Source: Segatella copri DSM 18205 (GTDB lineage Bacteria > Bacteroidota > Bacteroidia > Bacteroidales > Bacteroidaceae). From it: a stretch of 64,000 bases of DNA. Both the position numbers and the translations under genes were made by a program. The notes under the pieces are model-generated. The model had not been told where the DNA came from, ran no database searches, and saw nothing but the letters and a program-made list of their open reading frames with translations. Shown one piece after another: positions 18,650 through 25,770 of this stretch (within the stretch, counting starts at the first letter, position 1; every line of letters starts with the position of its first letter). The stretch is from assembly GCF_025151535.1 (NCBI RefSeq), contig NZ_CP102288.1, positions 1,886,501 through 1,950,500 of the forward strand, written 5' to 3'.

Positions 18650-19276
18650 TTATCTCAAAAATCTTTGTATCACCTTGTTCCAATAGTCCCAGGAGTAGCC
18701 TACGGAAGGATGATTCACCGCCATCACTTTCACCTGCTTGCCATTACTCAGAAGGTAAGCACCTGTAGCAACAGGATAACCATCCACTACGATGTCATCG
18801 CCATCCTGCCAGCCTACATTAGGAAGATTATCCCAAAGCCTCTTGCCCCATACGATGACATACTCAGGTTGGTACTTTTCGATGACCTCGAAGAAAGCCT
18901 TGCCAGCCTGGTGATATTGTTCGGCAGTGCCAGCCTCGCGAGGACCACCCATCGCCACTTGCAGATAGTTGAAGAAGATGACCGAGTTCCAAATCTTCAG
19001 CCTCATTGCTTGATTGGTCTCCTCACCCACTAACGAACGCTCAAACTTCAGGAAAGTCCGCATCCAGTTTTGCCGTTCCTTGTTCTCATTGAGATAATCA
19101 TCAAGCACCTGCTGCGTAAAGTTCATACACTCCCGATGCAGACGACAATCACCACAATCCGCACAACTCTCATCACAATAATGACTCTCGCCCAATATCA
19201 TGATTCGCTTGCCAAATATCCCCCCGTTGGCATAATCCTTGCCAACGAAAGGCTGAAAGAAAATGTTGCTATTCAT
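18650..19276 (-). CDS. Uracil-DNA-glycosylase-superfamily protein
   Basis: 208 residues. GKRIMILGESHYCDE near the N-terminus and VMAVNHPSVGYSWDYW near the C-terminus correspond to the two active-site motifs of the UDG fold (GE-x-[GP] and H-P-S). Between them is a cysteine cluster CADCGDCRLHRECMNF, possibly metal-binding, and YVIVWGKRLWDNL. It may recognise or remove modified bases; substrate and activity are uncertain because the usual catalytic Asp/Asn pattern is not obvious. It is four bases from the DUF4112 gene upstream. Confidence 0.7.
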   Translation of the reverse strand: MNSNIFFQPFVGKDYANGGIFGKRIMILGESHYCDESCADCGDCRLHRECMNFTQQVLDDYLNENKERQNWMRTFLKFERSLVGEETNQAMRLKIWNSVIFFNYLQVAMGGPREAGTAEQYHQAGKAFFEVIEKYQPEYVIVWGKRLWDNLPNVGWQDGDDIVVDGYPVATGAYLLSNGKQVKVMAVNHPSVGYSWDYWNKVIQRFLR

Positions 19277-19279
19277 ATT

Positions 19280-19858
19280 TTAAAATAATGAAACAATCCA
19301 ATTTCCCAAGCGAATGGCCCATGAAATCACCACATAAATCAACCAGCAAAGCACGACGATGAACACAGCCGTCCAGAATGCCTTCTTATTCACCTTATTG
19401 ATAATCTCCTTATCATCCTCGATATAGCCTGTAATCAGCTTCAAGTTTTCTACATACGAACGCTTGAATACATCCAGCACATCACCTATATAGAAAGGTA
19501 TGGCACCAATCAGCACATCCATCAAGATATTATAGATGACAGCCAAAGTCAGCGGAATAGACTTAACCACGCAAAGACTGTAATAGATAAATGGGAATGC
19601 AAACACGCTCGTCAAAGCATCACCGATACCGGCAGGAAGGATGAAGCCAAGGATAGGATCCAAGAACCACTTGTCCATATACTTTGCCGTACCTACCATC
19701 AGACGATAAGATGGCATGTTCATCATCTTCTCACGCTTTGCTGCTTTTTTATCAGCCCTCGCCTGTTCTTTGGCAAGAGCCGCCTCTCGCTTTTGATCTT
19801 CTTTTGCGAAATCCATGCCCAAATCAGCCTGGGCCTGCTGTCTTCTTGAACTTTCCAT
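19280..19858 (-). CDS. DUF4112 membrane protein
   Basis: 192 residues. A charged N-terminal coil rich in Ala, Lys and Glu (about 1-45) precedes the DUF4112 core: MDKWFLDPILGFILPAGIGDALTSVFAFPFIYYSLCV, then AVIYNILMDVLIGAIPFYIGDVLDVFKRSYVENLKL, and a C-terminal transmembrane helix (AVFIVVLCWLIYVVISWAI). The PIPFxGDxxDxxfkan-like motif (IPFYIGDVLDVFKRS) is the family hallmark. It is four bases from the UDG-like gene and five from the large coiled-coil gene, so these are co-transcribed. Function of the family is unknown. Confidence 0.82.
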   Translation of the reverse strand: MESSRRQQAQADLGMDFAKEDQKREAALAKEQARADKKAAKREKMMNMPSYRLMVGTAKYMDKWFLDPILGFILPAGIGDALTSVFAFPFIYYSLCVVKSIPLTLAVIYNILMDVLIGAIPFYIGDVLDVFKRSYVENLKLITGYIEDDKEIINKVNKKAFWTAVFIVVLCWLIYVVISWAIRLGNWIVSLF

Positions 19859-19863
19859 ACGCC

Positions 19864-22047
19864 TTATAATTCTATTTGTTTTTTACCATTTATAAATTCT
19901 GTGAACTCCTGTTCCGAAAGAGAGAAACCGCTCAAGTCGCTCATCAACTCCATAGCTTGCTTACGTTCCTCCTCACTACCAGCCAGATTGATACGCTTGA
20001 ACACCTCACGAAGATAAGCACTCTTGTTGTCTATCTTAGCCATTTCACGCTTAAACTCATCAGCATGTTTCTTCAACTCCTTATCGTATGCAGCCGAAGC
20101 CAAGCTACCACTGAGCTGCTGCGCTTTGAGCTTAGCGAAACTATCAAACAGAGCGATACCTTTCTGTAAGGATTGTTCCATCGCACCAGTTACCTGCGCC
20201 AAGTCTTCCTCGCTATACTCAGCAGGTTTGTTCTGTTGTGCGGTCTTACCCTCTATCTTCTTATGGTCTTTCGTATATGCTTCCACCCCGTCAAGCAAAT
20301 TCTTAGCCATATCCTTGTCGGCATGAAGATTGTCTGCCAACATTCCTGTAAACAGAGAAAGGTTCTGCTCCACATCAGCAGGAAGTTTGGCAGCCTCCCT
20401 ATAATCAGGAATATCGACCGTATGCACCAACTTCTCATCTATCTTGCTCTCCATGATTTCACGTCCAAGTTTCAGCATGGCAACCATATCACGGAGATGT
20501 TTCAGCATCTTCAGCTTCAATTCATCAGAGCAAACTATCTTGCTTCTGATTTCCTGAGAAACCTTATCCAGTTCACTGGAGAGTTTGGCATACGCATTTT
20601 TGATGCGGGTTTGTTCCTCACGATGCGATTCCAATTCCTCCTTATCCAACTTCAAATCTACCTGATAGCTCTCGTATTCTCTCACAAGAGGGAAGCATAC
20701 CGCATTCCATTCAGCAAAGTCACGATAGTAGTTCTTGTTGGCCATACCAAAGGTGATCCAGTTGACGAGGAAGAAAGGCTTGGAAGGCTTCTTCGCCTTC
20801 GCTTCCATATAGCTTCCCTGCTTAGACTCCAAGGTAGCGGTGATGTCATTAATCAGCGAGGTATAGACATCGATGTTCTGAAGATGGTCGTTCATTTCCA
20901 TGTCCAGCGCCTTCATCTGCTGAAGCAGACATTTTCGTTGCTCCTCCAATGGACGAATAGTCTCATCCGCATACAAAGCATCAAGTGTCGCCTTCAAGTC
21001 AGAATCTAACAGCTTTTCTCCATAACGCAAGAACACATTCGCCTTCGGGATTACCACATCATTGAGCGTTTTGCAGATTACCAACAATCGTCCCATATCA
21101 GCCTTGATGCGAGTGGCATCATGCTTCACGCTCATCTGGAAAACTGATAAATCAGACTTCAAACGATTAGCGCGTTCACTTGCTCCCATATAGTGTTCGA
21201 GCATGGTCAGTCCTGCCATCGCCAAGCCCAAGGACTTGTTGCCGTTCGACAAAGACTTATAAGCCTGCAAAGAACCCTGCAAGGAAGTACGGAAACTAAC
21301 AGAAATCTCACCAATCAAAGCTGCACATTTCTCCGTGAGCTTGTTATATTCCAGCTCCACATACTTAAGCATCTCGTCCACATCCAGCCACTCTATTCGC
21401 TTGAAGTCGAACAAGTCTGGTGAAACCATCTTGATAGAGTCGCCATAGATATCAATCAGTTTCAGGGCATAATCACGATAAACCGTCCCGATATCACTAC
21501 GCAAGGAGGTAAAATCTTCGATGTTTCCACGAACGCTATCCTCAGCATAGTGATAAGCCTCCACCATCTTGGTATATTTATCAAACATGGTAGACGCCTT
21601 ACTTCTCACATCTTTCACGCCATTCGTACCCATGACAATATCAGCCATCTTCGATGTTCCCTTAGCAAGAACCAGGTTAAGGTTCAATTCCACTTGCTCT
21701 TTCAACTGCTCCAAAGCAGATGAAGACAACGCCAGTTCCGTCTCGGCAATCTTCAAAGCCTCCTCCTTGTTGCCCTGTTCCAGGCTGTCATTCAACTTGT
21801 ATTCAGCCACAAGGGTTGTACGTGAATTATTGGAAACAAAAGCAATGGCGATATTGCCATTATCATGGAAATATCTGTAGGCATCAAATACCAGCTTACT
21901 CACCTCCGAGGAATCGGAAGCTATACCATACTTTTTCAGTTCAAAAGCCAAATCTGCACGAAGATACGTCTTGTTCTCCTTGCAGAGTTCATCAGCAATC
22001 GTCTTGATTGCCTGATATACTTTTTGATTATCAGCCATACTGTTCAT
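19864..22047 (-). CDS. Large coiled-coil protein of unknown function
   Basis: 727 residues without a recognised domain. The first 80 residues look like a folded domain (KTIADELCKENKTYLRADLAFELKKYGI). Much of the rest is predicted helical and coiled-coil by heptad-like Leu/Lys/Glu spacing. A short aromatic segment in the middle (PFFLVNWITFGMANKNYYRDFAEW) separates two helical halves. No signal peptide or clear membrane helix. The layout, long helices with one hydrophobic patch, recalls helical pore-formers or SMC-like clamps, but this is a shape comparison only. It is in an operon with DUF4112 and, 15 bases upstream, a small membrane protein. Confidence 0.7.
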   Translation of the reverse strand: MNSMADNQKVYQAIKTIADELCKENKTYLRADLAFELKKYGIASDSSEVSKLVFDAYRYFHDNGNIAIAFVSNNSRTTLVAEYKLNDSLEQGNKEEALKIAETELALSSSALEQLKEQVELNLNLVLAKGTSKMADIVMGTNGVKDVRSKASTMFDKYTKMVEAYHYAEDSVRGNIEDFTSLRSDIGTVYRDYALKLIDIYGDSIKMVSPDLFDFKRIEWLDVDEMLKYVELEYNKLTEKCAALIGEISVSFRTSLQGSLQAYKSLSNGNKSLGLAMAGLTMLEHYMGASERANRLKSDLSVFQMSVKHDATRIKADMGRLLVICKTLNDVVIPKANVFLRYGEKLLDSDLKATLDALYADETIRPLEEQRKCLLQQMKALDMEMNDHLQNIDVYTSLINDITATLESKQGSYMEAKAKKPSKPFFLVNWITFGMANKNYYRDFAEWNAVCFPLVREYESYQVDLKLDKEELESHREEQTRIKNAYAKLSSELDKVSQEIRSKIVCSDELKLKMLKHLRDMVAMLKLGREIMESKIDEKLVHTVDIPDYREAAKLPADVEQNLSLFTGMLADNLHADKDMAKNLLDGVEAYTKDHKKIEGKTAQQNKPAEYSEEDLAQVTGAMEQSLQKGIALFDSFAKLKAQQLSGSLASAAYDKELKKHADEFKREMAKIDNKSAYLREVFKRINLAGSEEERKQAMELMSDLSGFSLSEQEFTEFINGKKQIEL

Positions 22048-22062
22048 CGTATTTATATTTAT

Positions 22063-22392
22063 TTATTCTTTATCACTTCCTACAAATGCCGATGCCTTCA
22101 TAAAAGAGAAGGTTGCATCAACGAGCCAACCGATGCACGAACCAACTGTAGCTATCCACCAGGCAACATGATAACCTGTAGTACAATTGGTAGCCTTGAA
22201 AAGGACATCGCCGTCAAAGAGATGCCTCACCAGATTAGGCAGGAAGAACAATCCATGCGCCAAACCAGCTTGCCATCCATACAATTCCGTACCATCGATG
22301 TTGACAAACAATACTGCTGCCACTATAGCAACGATTGGTCGCCAGGGTAGGAACATAAAAACCATTACAAGAAGCCCTATAATTTTATTCAT
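22063..22392 (-). CDS. Small multi-pass membrane protein
   Basis: 109 residues with about three hydrophobic segments: IIGLLVMVFMFLPWRPIVAIVAAVLFV, GWQAGLAHGLFFLPNLV and YHVAWWIATVGSCIGWLVDATFSF. No family recognised. It lies 15 bases upstream of the large coiled-coil gene and is probably its operon leader. A location in the inner membrane beside DUF4112 is likely. Confidence 0.65.
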   Translation of the reverse strand: MNKIIGLLVMVFMFLPWRPIVAIVAAVLFVNIDGTELYGWQAGLAHGLFFLPNLVRHLFDGDVLFKATNCTTGYHVAWWIATVGSCIGWLVDATFSFMKASAFVGSDKE

Positions 22393-22459
22393 TTTTCGTT
22401 ATACTTTATTTATGCTATGATTTCATCTATACAGTCAATTATCTTTTAGATATTCAAGT

Positions 22460-22616
22460 TTCGCAAGCTCAGAAGTTAAAGGAGTTAAAGGAGTTATCGC
22501 TCCCTACGGTCGCTGAGGAGTTAAGACAACAGTCTTTTTGGCGTTGTTTTTAAGCAGCAAGACATACGTCTTAACTCCTTAACTTCCTTAACTCCTTTAA
22601 CTTCCTGATATGCGAA
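22460..22616. repeat. Long imperfect palindromic repeat element
   Basis: Arms TTCGCA...AAGTTAAAGGAGTTAAAGG (from 22460) and their inverse ending TGCGAA (22616) enclose a centre with CGCTCCCTACGGTCGCTGAGG. The arms are built of AAGGAGTTA units. It lacks a transposase and is of REP/MITE type. Its right arm is read as the last residues and stop codon of the gene ending at 22571. Confidence 0.7.
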
Positions 22617-23137
22617 AGTTCAGTTAGATACATTTTGTTGTTTCTAATCTCAGTTGGAGTAAGTTTCTCTTTACGATAATCCTTCAAGGAATCCTTCTGC
22701 ACCTGAAATCTACTCGTTTCCACAAAGATCAGGCTCTTGTGAATCCTCGTCTTGGCACGTTCCTCCATCCATTCTCTGCCTTTAGCGAGAGAAGACATAT
22801 ACCAATATCTCGTCTCAGCCCAAGCATTCCTTGTAGGTTGTGCAGTACCATGAATGAAGTCACGATAAACGGGAAGCGAGAGACCAGTTAGCCAACAAAC
22901 CAGGACCGAATCCCCCTTAGCCATTAGCGTCATGTCCGACAACATCTGTTGCATGGTCATCTTCTCCGACTTCCGCCAAAGCATTTGCTTTTCCATGTAT
23001 TCATTTTTTTCAGCTTCTTTCTGCTTCTGCCAATAGCCATGAGGGTTCAAGAAGAACCAATAGCCAAATAATACTACCAGCACGGCACTCAATACCGCAG
23101 CCAACCTACATACTCTTTTCTTGATGTTCTTTTCCAT
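22571..23137 (-). CDS. Single-pass membrane protein, C-terminus inside repeat
   Basis: 188 residues. An N-terminal membrane anchor (AAVLSAVLVVLFGYWFFL, about 13-30) precedes a basic, helical, probably periplasmic domain with no recognised family. The last residues, HIRKLKELRKLRS, and the stop codon come from the right arm of the palindromic repeat at 22460-22616, so the original C-terminus may have been different. The 5' end and upstream region of this gene are duplicated at 23817-23978. Confidence 0.6.
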   Translation of the reverse strand: MEKNIKKRVCRLAAVLSAVLVVLFGYWFFLNPHGYWQKQKEAEKNEYMEKQMLWRKSEKMTMQQMLSDMTLMAKGDSVLVCWLTGLSLPVYRDFIHGTAQPTRNAWAETRYWYMSSLAKGREWMEERAKTRIHKSLIFVETSRFQVQKDSLKDYRKEKLTPTEIRNNKMYLTELSHIRKLKELRKLRS

Positions 23138-23231
23138 TGTTACATTACCTTATATAGTTATACATTTGATTTCGGCTGCGAAGTAACTATACAGAAATGT
23201 CAAATGGTGACAGAACACCAAGAAAAAAGTA
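23070..23231. repeat. 162-bp direct repeat, copy 1
   Basis: Matches 23817-23978 at a constant offset of 747 bases with only a few mismatches. It covers the first codons of the gene at 22571-23137 and its upstream region, including TATAGTTATACATTTGATTTC. Confidence 0.85.
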
Positions 23232-23259
23232 TTAAACGCATAGATTACTGCTATTCATT

Positions 23260-23796
23260 CTATTTTTCCAATATCTTTCGTCCTTTTTCTGTTAGCATAT
23301 ACTTCTGCTTTGGGTGCTTTGGATTATCAGGATATTTCATGGAAACCAATCCTTCTTCCAATGCTGGTGTTAAGTATTTATACAAGAAATTCACCCTATC
23401 CTTCAACATTAAAAAAGACATGATTTCTCTAACAGAATACTCTCCATCCTTCAATATTCCGACAAGTTCCAATACTTGTTGGGTACTTGTTGGGTACTTG
23501 TTGGGTACTTGTTGGGTACTTGTTGGATTGCTATTTACCAACTGTAGGTTAACACCATCACGGTTATATTTAAAGACTACAGTCACGAAATTACCATCTG
23601 TTTTGAATTCTGGCGCAGGTAATCCAACACGTTTACATTCATCTACCATCGTACCAATACCACGTCCCCAACTTTCAAGAATCTTGCTCTTATAAAGCAC
23701 ATTGGCAATGATTGGATTTTGAGGTTTGGAATCATGCTCTTGCATCAATCGCTCAACGGGTAAATCTGCCGGAACTTTTTTATCTGCAAAGACCAA
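23260..23796 (-). pseudogene. C-terminal fragment of AlbA_2/ATP-binding regulator
   Basis: 178 residues open without a plausible start (first codon TTG). LPVERLMQEHDSKPQNPIIANVLYKSKILESWGRGIGTMVDECKRVGLPAPEF is the C-terminal ATPase-like (HATPase_c_4) part of the AlbA_2/RecG-like regulators, followed by a winged helix (YSVREIMSFLMLKDRVNFLYKYLTPALEEGLV). The N-terminal AlbA_2 domain is missing: upstream sequence is instead the second copy of the 162-bp repeat. The part between the domains is expanded by an 11-bp tandem repeat (23473-23527). Confidence 0.75.
23473..23527. repeat. 11-bp tandem repeat, five copies
   Basis: TACTTGTTGGG is repeated five times without interruption (the last copy ends in A). 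It sits inside the reading frame of the AlbA_2 fragment, encoding alternating YPTSTQQVPNK-like residues. The unit is not a multiple of three, so a change of copy number shifts the frame. Confidence 0.95.
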
Positions 23797-23816
23797 AATA
23801 TGACAGAAAATTAAAA

Positions 23817-23978
23817 AATACTACCAGCACGGCACTCAATACCGCAGCCAACCAACACACTCTTTTCTTGATGTTCTTTTCCATTGTTACATTACCTTAT
23901 ATAGTTATACATTTGATTTCGGCTGCGAAGTAACTATACAGGTGTGTCAAATGATGACAGAACATCAAGAAAAAAGTA
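23817..23978. repeat. 162-bp direct repeat, copy 2
   Basis: Second copy of 23070-23231. It carries the beginning of the duplicated membrane-protein gene (MEKNIKKRVC) but is cut off upstream of the AlbA_2 fragment. Confidence 0.85.
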
Positions 23979-24082
23979 AGAGTGCTCTATTTTCAGCGAA
24001 TATAGCCCCCTATCGCCCATAACGAATCTATAGGCTAATGACATATCTACCACATTTCTTGTCTTAGAAACCTATAATCACC

Positions 24083-24319
24083 TTACTTCATTTTTATCTC
24101 CCAATGATTTGCATTAAGCCAACAACTATTTGTCGGTAAAACAATACCTTGGGCATATAACTGACGAACAATACTTTCTCTATTTCGTAAATTTCCAAAA
24201 AGGCTCCCTGGAACGGTGTTTGGAATTGTGATATTTATATTAAAAGAATCTCCTTTATGCACCCAGTTTCCTTGTCCCAAAGACATTTCATGACGTGCAC
24301 TTATTTCAAATCTAGGCAT
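24083..24319 (-). CDS. Small protein downstream of nuclease, immunity candidate
   Basis: 78 residues from MPRFEISARHEMSLGQGNWVHKGDSF, a beta-rich small protein ending NSCWLNANHWEIKMK. No recognised family. The frame opens further upstream, but that part corresponds to the shifted end of the previous gene, so the ATG at 24319 is used, six bases after the repaired stop of that gene. Last gene of the HerA/Hsp70/nuclease operon. Small genes directly after a toxin nuclease are often immunity proteins; this is inference from position. Confidence 0.6.
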   Translation of the reverse strand: MPRFEISARHEMSLGQGNWVHKGDSFNINITIPNTVPGSLFGNLRNRESIVRQLYAQGIVLPTNSCWLNANHWEIKMK

Positions 24320-24324
24320 AATGT

Positions 24325-24598
24325 TTACTTTTTTAATTTCAAACTTTTCAAAGCCATAGCATGCTCTTTCATGATCCAATCAAATTTTAGCAATACTCCA
24401 GAATACGTCATTGCTCGTTCTTTTATGAGACAGATAACAATAATCACCAACGACAACATCTCTCGAAGTCGCATCATTTATCCAATTCTTAAGACATTTG
24501 CTTAATGGTTCTTGCAATTTCACCAATGCATTTGTAACAAAAGAAGCTGATTTTTCATCATACCATCTTTGCATAAGCGTTTTTACTAATTTATCCAT
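24325..24598 (-). pseudogene. Immunity-like gene with -1/+1 frameshift
   Basis: MDKLVKTLMQRWYDEKSASF starts at 24598, its ATG overlapping the repaired stop of the nuclease gene (ATGGATAA). As read it ends at 24380 after FWSIAKI. Dropping one base in the AAAA run (24385-24388) continues naturally as FWSIAKFDWIMKEHAMALKS and stops at 24325, giving about 90 residues and ideal spacing to the next gene. So a single-base insertion has probably broken it, or the base is a sequencing error. Function unknown. Confidence 0.65.
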
Positions 24599-24697
24599 TA
24601 TAATTCATTTTTTCGTAAGACTTATCCGTAACATCAGCAGAAATATTCCTATCATCTATTTCTATGGATGTTGCTCGGATACTATTTGGGCCTTTAA

Positions 24698-25768
24698 TTA
24701 CGATGCTTGCAAACCACTTTCTACCATTATAGAATTGTCAAAGCTCAACGTTTGTTGATTTTCCGTACATATTATAAAATCACACTCTACAGAAGCAGGA
24801 CGTTTTGACTCACCTTCATAATAAAAAGTATGTTCTACTACAGATGTATTTCCTTCATCTGTAGCATTTACTAACTCCCGTTCACAATCAGCCCATTTAG
24901 AACCTTCACCATGATTAATATCCTTAAGCATAGGCGTTTGGTTTATAGCTTCATTGGGGCCTCCCAAACATTTAGGAACAGTATGCGAACTTTCATCATT
25001 TTCCATACCATCCTTTCCGTTTCTTATCATTGCCTGATTATCGCTAGCCCTTTCCAATTTTACATCATAATCCGGTGAATATACAGTACTTTCTTTATGA
25101 ATTCTTCCTTGACTATCAGTTTCATATAAGGAACGACCATCTATAACATATAATGTATCAGACTGCAAAATAGGCGTGTTTATAAACTCATTAAGATTAC
25201 TATCTCCATTTTTACTTCCACCTGATTTTGCATAAACAACCCCTTCGGAATAAACCATTCTTGAGTTAGAATACGCTTTGATATTATTATAGGCTACAAA
25301 ATCCCCATTTTCCAATAGAGCATATTGCATTGTATTCATAATGCCATCAGGATTATTATTTCCAAGTCGAGAATTCATTCTCTGTACTTGATTATATAAT
25401 TCTGGACATTCTAATTTAAGTACCTCTATACTTAGAGGTGTCGCTTTTTCCAAATCATTTAGTTGATTCAACTTTTCTTTGAAAACTTGTTGTCTAAACT
25501 CACCTAAAATTTCAGAACAGCATGTATCTTTTATAGCCTTATCTTGTGCCATAACACTATAAACTTCGATTTCTTCCAATCTATCCCTAATATCATGACA
25601 AAGATCTTCTTTTTGACCATCTGACATCTCTTTAAATTCTTCTGGCGAAACATTCAACTCGGTAAGATACTCTTTCTGAGATTTTGACAATTCATAGTTT
25701 GAAGCAACATCATCTAATGATGTTTTTGCTCCAGTTTCATCAATATAATTATAATCTAATCCAACCAT
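24698..25768 (-). CDS. Toxin-like DNA/RNA non-specific nuclease, 3' end frameshifted
   Basis: 356 residues as read. Residues 1-245 are a helical and linker region of no known family. From about 250 the protein matches the Endonuclea_NS_2-type toxin nuclease pattern: DESSHTVPKCLGGPNEAINQ with the catalytic-type histidine H262 (replacing the usual DxGH by SSH), NHGEGSKWADCERELVNA, and FYYEGESKRPASVECDFII. After SFDNS a one-base shift makes it end at 24698; in the other frame it continues YNGRKWFASIVIKGPNS and stops at 24591-24593, overlapping the next ATG. It begins two bases after the HerA-like gene. No signal peptide. Confidence 0.72.
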   Translation of the reverse strand: MVGLDYNYIDETGAKTSLDDVASNYELSKSQKEYLTELNVSPEEFKEMSDGQKEDLCHDIRDRLEEIEVYSVMAQDKAIKDTCCSEILGEFRQQVFKEKLNQLNDLEKATPLSIEVLKLECPELYNQVQRMNSRLGNNNPDGIMNTMQYALLENGDFVAYNNIKAYSNSRMVYSEGVVYAKSGGSKNGDSNLNEFINTPILQSDTLYVIDGRSLYETDSQGRIHKESTVYSPDYDVKLERASDNQAMIRNGKDGMENDESSHTVPKCLGGPNEAINQTPMLKDINHGEGSKWADCERELVNATDEGNTSVVEHTFYYEGESKRPASVECDFIICTENQQTLSFDNSIMVESGLQAS

Positions 25769-25770
25769 TG

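Noticed and set aside
20173..21009. 278-codon plus-strand frame opposite the coiled-coil gene
   Set aside because: Shadow frame; no domain and no promoter.
23473..23527. Short tandem repeat as a CRISPR array
   Set aside because: Units are 11 bp and contiguous, without spacers; no cas genes.
24377..24382. TGA readthrough or selenocysteine in the gene after the nuclease
   Set aside because: The same-frame continuation is overlapped by a much more natural continuation in the next frame; no SECIS-like element seen.
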